A DNA stretch of 64,000 nucleotides from NCBI GenBank assembly GCA_959606905.1, contig CAUHML010000006.1, forward strand, positions 1 through 64,000, in the 5' to 3' direction. The DNA comes from an uncultured Bacteroides sp. Its GTDB lineage: Bacteria > Bacteroidota > Bacteroidia > Bacteroidales > Bacteroidaceae. Positions 26,305 through 34,077 of this stretch are shown piece by piece (positions within the stretch are counted from its first letter, which is position 1; every line of letters begins with the position of its first letter). A program made the position numbers and the translations under genes. The notes below the pieces were generated by a model. It searched no databases, was not told the DNA's origin, and worked only from the letters and a program-made list of their open reading frames with translations.

Positions 26305-27243
26305 ATGGATAAGGTCGAAAGGAAAAGATTAATCAAAAGTCTGCTGTCAGGTAGACTCTCCAAAAAGCAACGGAAAGCCTTTGCTGACTTGGAATCGGTA
26401 GATATAGAAATAAAAAAACAATGGAATGAATCTGGAAACAGAGCTGCTGATATGGCAATAAAAGAACAAATATGGAAAAAGGTAAAAACTAAATGTGAAT
26501 ACAGGAAAAATAACAGAGTTCTTGTAGAACCAAGGTGGTATTTTGCCGCTGCCTCAATTGCACTTTTATTGACAATAGGCGGATTCTGGTTAACGTTTAA
26601 AGGCGACAAGATAGCTAATGAGCTTATTAAAATTACAGCTCAGCAGAACCAGATGTACACTCTTCCGGATAGCAGCAAAGTATGGATGGAGCCCGGAAGT
26701 TCTATTCAATATACAAAAGCTTTTAACAAAGAAAGAAAAGTCTGGTTGAGTGGTAATTCATTATTTGAAGTTTATAAGCATGAAGGAAGTACTTTCCAAG
26801 TATATATCGACAAGGCTTTTATTGAAGTAAAAGGAACTTGCTTCCATATCAAACAAACCGATGCCGAAAAGAACGAAATTACATTGTTTCGTGGAAAGAT
26901 AGAATTTAATGTTGAATCCACCGGACAAAAAACAGTAATGAAGCCTTTACAAAGAGTGATATACAATCCGCGTAATGCTGAAATGAGAGTAGAACAGATT
27001 ACTAATATAAAATGGGAAAACGGAAAATATAACTTCACGGATATTCCCTTGCAAGAGCTTATTAGTATCATCAATCAAATGTACAACTCCGACGTCACAT
27101 TAGCAAAAGGTATCAATCATGAATCAGCATTTACCGGAAGCATTCGCTATGACGAACCATTGGAAGATGTAGTCAACAAAATTTGTTTCACATTAAACCT
27201 GAATAAAGAAGAACATGCAAATAAAATCATTATAAAAAAATAA
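26305..27243 (+). CDS. FecR-type anti-sigma factor (FecR3), complete
   Basis: This 312-residue protein has a cytoplasmic anti-sigma domain (1-75, very basic: DKVERKRLIKSLLSGRLSKK), a transmembrane helix (79-98), a FecR beta domain (VWMEPGSSIQYTKAF, EVYKHEGSTFQVYI, VKGTCFHI) and a DUF4974-type C-terminus (VNKICFTLNLN). It should hold an ECF sigma until SusC3 is loaded. No sigma gene accompanies PUL3; sigma2 is the likely partner. An invertase-type site (26517-26531) spans codons 71-76, exactly between the anti-sigma domain and the membrane helix, as in FecR1. Confidence 0.9.
   Translation: MDKVERKRLIKSLLSGRLSKKQRKAFADLESVDIEIKKQWNESGNRAADMAIKEQIWKKVKTKCEYRKNNRVLVEPRWYFAAASIALLLTIGGFWLTFKGDKIANELIKITAQQNQMYTLPDSSKVWMEPGSSIQYTKAFNKERKVWLSGNSLFEVYKHEGSTFQVYIDKAFIEVKGTCFHIKQTDAEKNEITLFRGKIEFNVESTGQKTVMKPLQRVIYNPRNAEMRVEQITNIKWENGKYNFTDIPLQELISIINQMYNSDVTLAKGINHESAFTGSIRYDEPLEDVVNKICFTLNLNKEEHANKIIIKK
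26517..26535 (-). repeat. Invertase-type inverted repeat, site D (FecR3)
   Basis: The plus strand reads AGTTCTTGTAGAACC then AAGG. It is the inverted match of site C except for one base (C for T at the end of the core), so it deviates from AGTYYYN4GDACT only in the last position. Confidence 0.75.
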
Positions 27244-27278
27244 TAATTAAACTTATGTCTAATCTAAAATGCTAAAGC

Positions 27279-30200
27279 ATGAGAAAAATTCAAATTTCTT
27301 ACAAGCAACGATATCTGAAGTATATCGTATTGCTGTTGCTTTTTTACCCGCTCAACATCCTAGGAGCACAAGGAGTAATCTCAGTAAAAGGGCAAGCAAT
27401 GACTATCAAACAAGCAATCCAGCTAATTGAAAAAAACAGTAATTACACATTTTTCTACAATGCTGCAGACTTGAAAAACACAACCAACAAAAATCTAAAT
27501 TGTGAAGGGACTATTGAAGAAGTTTTAAAAGAAGTCTTCAAAGGTAGCGGAATCACCTACATGATCAAAGGTAACGAGATCATATTAAAGGTAAACAAAG
27601 AGGAAGCCGCACAGCAGCAACCCAAAAAGAAACGTACCGTTACGGGTACGGTGGTAGACGCTGAAAATGGCGATCCGGTTATCGGTGCTACTGTTGTAGT
27701 GAAAGGACAGAAGGACGGAGTAATTACCGATTTGGATGGTAATTTCACGATTGCTATCAGCGGCTCGAAAGCACAGCTGGAATTCAGTTACATCGGTTAC
27801 AGAAAGAAAACAGTCGATGTAGGCGATCTTGGTGTCATCAACGTAAAGATGGAATCAGACAACCAACTGCTGAGTGAAGTTGTAGTAGTAGGTGCCGGTA
27901 CACAGAAGAAAGTCAGTGTAACAGGGTCAATCACCAGTGTGAAAGGTCTGGAACTGAAAGCTCCAAGTTCTTCGCTTACCACCTCCTTTGCGGGAAAACT
28001 GGCAGGTGTTATTTCTATGACTTCGACCGGCGAACCGGGTGCCGCTTCCGAATTCTACATTCGCGGTGTGAGTACCTTTGGCGGACGAGCCACTCCTTTA
28101 ATACTTTTGGATGATGTAGAAATTTCTACGGCAGACCTGAATAATATTCCGGCTGAAACGATCGAAAGTTTCTCTATTTTGAAAGATGCTTCTGCGACCG
28201 CTATCTACGGTGCCCGTGGTGCCAACGGCGTTATGCTCATCACTACCAAGACCGGTAAAGAAAACGAGAAAACCAGAATTAACGTCACGGTTGAGAACTC
28301 TTTCAATAAACCGATGAACTTCCCCGACTTTGTAAATGGTGCCACTTGGATGGAAATGTACAACGAAGCCCAATTGACACGTAATCCGGGAGCGACCCCA
28401 AAATATTCGCAACTTGACATCGACAACACACGCAACCAAGTTAATCCTTACATTTATCCGGATGTACAATGGAAAGACGTCATCTTCAAAAACATGAATA
28501 TGAATCAGCGTGCCAATGTCAACATCTCAGGCGGTGGTTCAAAAGCATCTTATTATATGAGCTTGCAAGCCAATCACGATACAGGTTTGCTGGATACAAA
28601 GAAAGTATATTCGTATAATAATAATATAAACAATTGGGGATATAATTTCCAAAACAATATCTCTTACAAAATAACATCTACAACTAAAATCGATTTACAC
28701 ATGAACGCCCAGATTCGTAACAAGAAGGGACCGAACTACAGTACTTCCGATTTATTCGCTCAGATGTTGTATTGTAATCCTATTAACTTCCCCGTTACTT
28801 TCCCGGCACAACCCGGAGACACACATATCCGTTTTGGTAATGCTATATGGACAGGATCTTCGGTACGTACCAACCCGTATGCTTATATGTTGAGTTCATT
28901 CAAGGAATATAATGAGAACACACTCAATACTTCTTTAAAAATCAACCAAAAACTTGATTTCGTAACTAAGGGGTTAAGCGTACAAGCAATGGTCAATTGG
29001 AAGAATTGGGCTTCATCTTCCTACAACCGGACGATCGAACCTTATTATTATGGTATTAAAGGAGGAAGTTATAACCCTTCAAATCCTACTGATTATGAAA
29101 TTGAACGCCTGGGAACATCAGGAACTGACTATCTGAAAACATCAGATATAAGCAAAGCTTCCGACCAGACTTTCTATCTGGACGCCCGCGTGAATTATGA
29201 CCGCCAGTTCAATCTACATCATGTAACAGGAATGCTGATGTATATGCAACGTGAATATCGTAGTAGCGTACTACCCGAACGCAATCAAGGATTCTCAGGA
29301 CGTTTTACTTACGACTACGGTCAGCGCTATCTGGTAGAACTGAATTTCGGTTATAACGGAACAGAACGTCTGGCCAAGAAAGAACGTTTCGAATTCTTCC
29401 CCGCCGTATCTCTAGGCTGGGTAATCAGTAACGAAAAGTTCTTTGAACCGATGACCAAGTATATAGATAACCTGAAAATCAGAGGATCTTATGGTCTGGT
29501 AGGTAGTGACGAAACCGGACTTTCTGCCGGTGCACAACACTTCCTGTACATCGACCAGGTATCGCTCAATAACATAGGCTTCACTACCGGTGTAGATATG
29601 AACTATACCTTATATGGTCCTTTAGTAACCAATTATGCAGTTGTTAATGGCGGTTGGGAACGCGTAAAGAAACTGGATATAGGTATCGACCTCGAATTAT
29701 TCCGCCAGTTGACTATTACTGCCGATTATTTTAATGAGAAACGTTACAATATCCTGCTCCACCGCGAAGCATGGCCGGAATCTCTTGGATATTATACAGC
29801 TAAACCTTGGAGCAATAAAGGTAAAGTTGATAACTGGGGTATTGAACTAAGTGTAAACTGGAGAAAAGAATTCACAAAAGATTTATATGTAGATTTCCGT
29901 GGAAACTTCACATATACTGAAAACAAATATGTCAACCTGGATGAACCGGTTTATCCGTATGTATGGAAAACATCTACAGGCAAACCGTTAAGCCGCACAA
30001 CCGGATATATCGCCCAAGGATTATTCAGCAGTCAGGAAGAAATCGATAATAGCCCGACACAGAATCTTGGTAGTACTGTTAAACCGGGAGACATAAAATA
30101 CCGTGATGTAAACGGAGATGGTAAAATAGATGGCAGTGACCAAGTAATGATCTCTCCTTATGGAACTACCCCCCGCATCCAATATGGTTTGGGAATGAAT

Positions 30201-30614
30201 GTAACCTATAAAAAATTCGATTTCGGTGTATTCTTCAATGGGTCGGCTAAACGCACTATCATGATTAGCGGTATTTCACCATTCGGCCAAAGTGACTATA
30301 ATGTCATGCAATTCATTGCAGATGACTACTGGTCTGAGTCAAATCCCAATCCAAATGCTAAATATCCGCGCTTAGGATTGACTAGTTCACAAACAGCCAA
30401 TAATACAGTAGCTAGTACTTACTGGATGCGTAACGGTAATTTCATCCGTTTCAAGACACTGGAACTGGGATATAAATTCAAATATGGACGCGTATACCTG
30501 AACGGTGACAATATAGCCGTATTCAGTCCGTTCAAGCTATGGGACCCAGAACTATCATGGAATGCTTATCCTTTGCAGCGTACATTCAACATCGGAGTAC
30601 AACTTAATTTCTAA
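27279..30614 (+). CDS. SusC/RagA-type TonB-dependent transporter with STN domain, PUL3
   Basis: This 1111-residue protein has a signal peptide to GAQG, an STN domain (~33-100, GQAMTIKQAIQLIEKNS), a carboxypeptidase-D-like domain (VTGTVVDAENGDPVIGATV), a plug (VVVVGAGTQKK, SILKDASATAIYGARGANGV) and a barrel ending GVQLNF. It follows FecR3 by 35 bp. Compared with SusC1 and SusC2, the barrel loops diverge more than the N-terminal signalling part, so it probably takes a different substrate but uses a similar FecR contact. Confidence 0.95.
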   Translation: MRKIQISYKQRYLKYIVLLLLFYPLNILGAQGVISVKGQAMTIKQAIQLIEKNSNYTFFYNAADLKNTTNKNLNCEGTIEEVLKEVFKGSGITYMIKGNEIILKVNKEEAAQQQPKKKRTVTGTVVDAENGDPVIGATVVVKGQKDGVITDLDGNFTIAISGSKAQLEFSYIGYRKKTVDVGDLGVINVKMESDNQLLSEVVVVGAGTQKKVSVTGSITSVKGLELKAPSSSLTTSFAGKLAGVISMTSTGEPGAASEFYIRGVSTFGGRATPLILLDDVEISTADLNNIPAETIESFSILKDASATAIYGARGANGVMLITTKTGKENEKTRINVTVENSFNKPMNFPDFVNGATWMEMYNEAQLTRNPGATPKYSQLDIDNTRNQVNPYIYPDVQWKDVIFKNMNMNQRANVNISGGGSKASYYMSLQANHDTGLLDTKKVYSYNNNINNWGYNFQNNISYKITSTTKIDLHMNAQIRNKKGPNYSTSDLFAQMLYCNPINFPVTFPAQPGDTHIRFGNAIWTGSSVRTNPYAYMLSSFKEYNENTLNTSLKINQKLDFVTKGLSVQAMVNWKNWASSSYNRTIEPYYYGIKGGSYNPSNPTDYEIERLGTSGTDYLKTSDISKASDQTFYLDARVNYDRQFNLHHVTGMLMYMQREYRSSVLPERNQGFSGRFTYDYGQRYLVELNFGYNGTERLAKKERFEFFPAVSLGWVISNEKFFEPMTKYIDNLKIRGSYGLVGSDETGLSAGAQHFLYIDQVSLNNIGFTTGVDMNYTLYGPLVTNYAVVNGGWERVKKLDIGIDLELFRQLTITADYFNEKRYNILLHREAWPESLGYYTAKPWSNKGKVDNWGIELSVNWRKEFTKDLYVDFRGNFTYTENKYVNLDEPVYPYVWKTSTGKPLSRTTGYIAQGLFSSQEEIDNSPTQNLGSTVKPGDIKYRDVNGDGKIDGSDQVMISPYGTTPRIQYGLGMNVTYKKFDFGVFFNGSAKRTIMISGISPFGQSDYNVMQFIADDYWSESNPNPNAKYPRLGLTSSQTANNTVASTYWMRNGNFIRFKTLELGYKFKYGRVYLNGDNIAVFSPFKLWDPELSWNAYPLQRTFNIGVQLNF

Positions 30615-30640
30615 TATATGAACCTAAATACGAGATAAAT

Positions 30641-32572
30641 ATGAGACTTATAGATAAAATAAAAAAGATGGGTAGTCTGTTAATACTCTCTACGTGTTGC
30701 CTGACATCTTGCAATTTCCTAGATGTAGTACCTCCCGAACAAGCAGGTCTGGGAGATGCCGTTAAAAAGCCGGAAAGTACACTTGGCTTCCTCTACTCAT
30801 GCTATGCAGGAATCAAAGGTTCATCCAACCCAATTACTTATACCGGAATGGAAGCTGCATCTACTGATGAATTTGTATTCCCGGAATTATGGGGACACAG
30901 CGGACAGCGTGCCGGTTGGGGACTGCTGACTCCGGAATCTCCCGGAGACTGGAAATGGGGTAATATCTACCGCTATATCGGACAATGTTATCTGTTTCTG
31001 TCCCAATTACCAAATGCCCTCGATGTATCGGAAGTACAAAAAAGAGAATGGACTGCCGAAGCCAATTTCCTAATTGCTTACTATCATTTCCTGATATTAG
31101 AATACTATGGCCCGTGCCCTATCACTGATTCATACATTGATATGGATACACCGAACAATGAATATCACGGACGTTATCACTTTGATTACGTAACAAGCTG
31201 GATTTCCATGAAACTGGACGAAGCAGCTAAAGATCTTCCGGCCTCCCGTATCGGTTCGGAATGGGGACGTGCAACTTCCACTATTGCAAAAGCAGTAAAA
31301 GCACGCTTGTTGCTCTATGCAGCTTCTGACTTATGGAATGGGAAATTCCCTTATCCGGATTGGAAAAACAAGAATTTCGAAACACCGGGATATGGGAAAG
31401 AATTAGTCAGCCAGGTTTATGATCCCGATAAATGGGAACGCGCACTGACTGCTTGTAAAGACGCACTGGAATGGGCAGAAGGAGAAGGCGGATGCGGACT
31501 GATGACTACTAAAGAAAGTGCAATCCTTATGGGTAATCAAGGACTTAATCTAGGAGAGCTTGATGTTCCCGTAGACGGAGTTACCGAAGAATTCAAAAAA
31601 CATGTTTATTTGATGCGTTATCTCGTAACTAGCCGTTACTCGGATGGTAACCGTGAAATGATATGGGGACTTGCAGATGACGGCGGTGTAGTAATGGCTT
31701 CTTTACCAGTACACGTGGTAAAAGTAGACGGAGGCCCTTGGAGAAGTGGATATAGCGGCTACTCTCCTTTATTAAACAGTGTAGAGCGATTCTATACCAA
31801 AGAAGGAGAATTACCTCGAATTGCTGCCAATAAAGGGACTTTCGCAGAAGAAGATTCATGGTATGAATCTGCAGGAAGAAGCAATGCGGATATTATCAAG
31901 TTAAATACCAACCGCGAACCACGATTCTATGCATGGCTTTCATTTGACGGAGACCAATACAGCCCACGAATTTCAGGCGGCAAACCTCTGGTACTCAATC
32001 TTAAGAAAGGCGAAGCACAAGGTTGGAACAGAACTGAATTCGCCCGTGATCACTGTGTCACAGGATACATGTCAAAGAAATTTATCCAACCCGACCTGAA
32101 CTGGGGTACAAACTGGAGTAACAACGAAAAAAGCTATCCACGTCCTCTCTTCCGCTTGGCAGAACTTTACCTGAGTGTAGCCGAATGTTTGGCAGCTTTA
32201 GACAGACCCAAAGAAGCACTTACGTATCTGAACGTAGTTCGTGAACGTGCCGGTATACCAGACGTAACAGAAGAAATGCTGAATGATATGCCGGCCATGG
32301 ATTGGATACGCAACGAACGTTTTGTAGAACTATGGGGAGAAGGTCTACGCTATTACGACGCACGACGTTGGATGATTGCCCCTGAAGTTTTTGCAGCTGG
32401 CGTACGTAAAGGGTTGAATATGGAACAAGTAGAAGAACCTACTTTCGAAGAGTTAAATCAACCTGTTATTGTAAATCAAGATTACAAATGGGAAAACCGT
32501 ATGTATCTGGCACCTATATTTGCTAACGAAACATACAAGAATCCACAAATGGTTCAAGCACCCGAATATTAA
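30641..32572 (+). CDS. SusD/RagB-type lipoprotein, PUL3
   Basis: This 643-residue lipoprotein (TSCNFLDVVPPE after the leader) has SusD helices: IGQCYLFLSQLPNALDV, IAYYHFLILEYYGPCPI, LSVAECLAALDRPKEAL, IRNERFVELWGEGLRYYDARRWMI. It is the substrate-binding lid of SusC3. The region around residues 290-420 has little similarity to SusD1 and SusD2, in line with another ligand. Confidence 0.92.
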   Translation: MRLIDKIKKMGSLLILSTCCLTSCNFLDVVPPEQAGLGDAVKKPESTLGFLYSCYAGIKGSSNPITYTGMEAASTDEFVFPELWGHSGQRAGWGLLTPESPGDWKWGNIYRYIGQCYLFLSQLPNALDVSEVQKREWTAEANFLIAYYHFLILEYYGPCPITDSYIDMDTPNNEYHGRYHFDYVTSWISMKLDEAAKDLPASRIGSEWGRATSTIAKAVKARLLLYAASDLWNGKFPYPDWKNKNFETPGYGKELVSQVYDPDKWERALTACKDALEWAEGEGGCGLMTTKESAILMGNQGLNLGELDVPVDGVTEEFKKHVYLMRYLVTSRYSDGNREMIWGLADDGGVVMASLPVHVVKVDGGPWRSGYSGYSPLLNSVERFYTKEGELPRIAANKGTFAEEDSWYESAGRSNADIIKLNTNREPRFYAWLSFDGDQYSPRISGGKPLVLNLKKGEAQGWNRTEFARDHCVTGYMSKKFIQPDLNWGTNWSNNEKSYPRPLFRLAELYLSVAECLAALDRPKEALTYLNVVRERAGIPDVTEEMLNDMPAMDWIRNERFVELWGEGLRYYDARRWMIAPEVFAAGVRKGLNMEQVEEPTFEELNQPVIVNQDYKWENRMYLAPIFANETYKNPQMVQAPEY

Positions 32573-32593
32573 TCTTTAAACTGTTTACAAATT

Positions 32594-34006
32594 ATGAAAC
32601 AAATATTATACTCACTTCTTTTCTTGGGTTCACTCGCCACATTTACCGGATGTGAAGAAGCTGACTACCAAGAACTGATACCCCAAGAGTACAACAAGAT
32701 TCTTTATTTAAAGAATAGTGGACAGAACGATCTGGTACTCTTCAACGATGGACAACAAGTAAAATATTCTATTACTGTAGTCAAATCCGGAAGCGATCCT
32801 TCCGCTACGGCCCAAGTCAGACTAAGCACATTATCTCAGACCGAAATTGATAATGAATCACGTTACAAAGGCAACAACTATGTTGTATTGAACAGTGATT
32901 GTTATACTTTCCGGAATAAGGATATTAGTTTCGAATCCTCAGATACCTATAAAATAGAAGAGTTTACATTAAATCCGGAAAAAATAACAGAACAGGTGGA
33001 AGCGGAAGCTAATGCCAACAGCATCTTTATTTTGCCTATCCGCTTAACCAGTAAAACTGATTCTGTCAATTTTGAGCAAAGAGACTTAATTCTTAAACCT
33101 CAAGTGAAACAGCTAGGTATCAAATTTGAGAAATCATCCACAATGATAGACCTGGGAATTAATAAGGAAGAAGAAATTATTGCTGAAATCAAAGTCTCCA
33201 TGACATCCGGAGTCATCAACCAGTGGAATTTTACGGCCGGTATAACAGCCAGCACTGACCAAACAGAAATAGATGCATACAATACGGCCCAAGGAACAGA
33301 TTACAAAGCAGTTCCGGAAGGAGCATTTTATCAACTGGAAGATTTGATATTCAGTTCCGGAATTAGTGAAAGCGTCGGGGTTTTAGTAGTAGACCGTTCT
33401 AAATTGACTAAAGGGGCGACTTATTTAATTCCACTACAACTTGAACAAAGTGAAGATCTTGAAACTATTACCTCGGACACTAAAAAACATTATGTAATCT
33501 TGAAGTATATGTTCGATATGGTGGATGATAAGATTGACTTGACAGATAAAATTACTGATCCGTTGAGCTGTGGAGCTAATTCACTAAGTTTTCTTTACGA
33601 TGACGATACCAGTACAGCTTATGAAACCAAATATCAATCAGCAAGCGGAAATGCTCAGTATGGACAACCTATTGACATTAATTTAGGTAAAGAAATGAGA
33701 GCTATCATGTTTGAGTATATTACAAAAGGTTGGAATAACTCAGGACCTAAAGTAATTAAGTTATTTACTAGTAATGACGGAACAAACTGGAATGAGTTTG
33801 TCGAAATAAACGAAGGATTACCAACATCAAGTGAAGGAGGAAAAACATATACCTCAAAAGTATTTACGTCGCCTAATCCTTTCAGCTATCTAAGATTGAC
33901 AGTAATGGAGTCTTATTTAGGAAATTGTATAGGAGAATTCCAGCCAGGTAGTACTTCATGGTATGCATGTTGGGGAATGGCCGAACTTAAATTATGGGGA
34001 ATGTAA
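32594..34006 (+). CDS. Surface glycan-binding lipoprotein with DUF1735-like repeats and discoidin domain, PUL3
   Basis: This 470-residue lipoprotein has lipobox FTGCEEAD. Two DUF1735-type beta domains at ~30-170 and ~175-305 (each with the pattern of strand-forming VxIxxS and a YxxxPEGAFY/YVVLNSDCYTF segment) precede a discoidin domain at ~325-470 (SFLYDDDTSTAYETKYQ, WNNSGPKVIKLFTSNDGTNW, CWGMAELKLWG). It takes the place of the DUF4959 lipoproteins of PUL1 and PUL2. A role as surface glycan-binding protein beside SusCD is inferred from position and domains; no catalytic motif is visible. Confidence 0.8.
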   Translation: MKQILYSLLFLGSLATFTGCEEADYQELIPQEYNKILYLKNSGQNDLVLFNDGQQVKYSITVVKSGSDPSATAQVRLSTLSQTEIDNESRYKGNNYVVLNSDCYTFRNKDISFESSDTYKIEEFTLNPEKITEQVEAEANANSIFILPIRLTSKTDSVNFEQRDLILKPQVKQLGIKFEKSSTMIDLGINKEEEIIAEIKVSMTSGVINQWNFTAGITASTDQTEIDAYNTAQGTDYKAVPEGAFYQLEDLIFSSGISESVGVLVVDRSKLTKGATYLIPLQLEQSEDLETITSDTKKHYVILKYMFDMVDDKIDLTDKITDPLSCGANSLSFLYDDDTSTAYETKYQSASGNAQYGQPIDINLGKEMRAIMFEYITKGWNNSGPKVIKLFTSNDGTNWNEFVEINEGLPTSSEGGKTYTSKVFTSPNPFSYLRLTVMESYLGNCIGEFQPGSTSWYACWGMAELKLWGM

Positions 34007-34022
34007 TCACTAAAGTTAATAC

Positions 34023-34061
34023 ATAGGAAACGTTCTTATTATTTATAGAGCGGTTTCCTAT
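34023..34061 (+). other. Hairpin between surface lipoprotein and M60 gene (PUL3)
   Basis: ATAGGAAAC (34023-34031) pairs perfectly with GTTTCCTAT (34053-34061). No T tract follows, so it is more likely an mRNA processing or stability element than a terminator. Its position matches the hairpins before the M60 genes of PUL1 and PUL2. Confidence 0.55.
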
Positions 34062-34077
34062 ACAAATCCAATAACTT

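Larger units (their letters stand above)
26109..26516. other. Predicted invertible segment with shared promoter and anti-sigma domain (PUL2/PUL3 switch)
   Basis: The 408-bp segment lies between sites C and D and carries the candidate ECF promoter, the FecR3 start and about 71 codons of anti-sigma domain. In the given orientation it reads into FecR3. Inverted, it would read into FecR2 in frame (VLVE then LRPYLAAAS) and leave FecR3 behind a TAA. It also holds a perfect 17-bp palindrome (26168-26184). Confidence 0.78.

Noticed and set aside
12042..26531. Large inversions or exchanges between the FecR1 sites and the FecR2/FecR3 sites
   Set aside because: The outer bases of the cores match but the central four bases differ (ATAT against ACAA/TGTA). 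Site-specific recombinases normally need identical crossover bases, so these pairs are unlikely partners.
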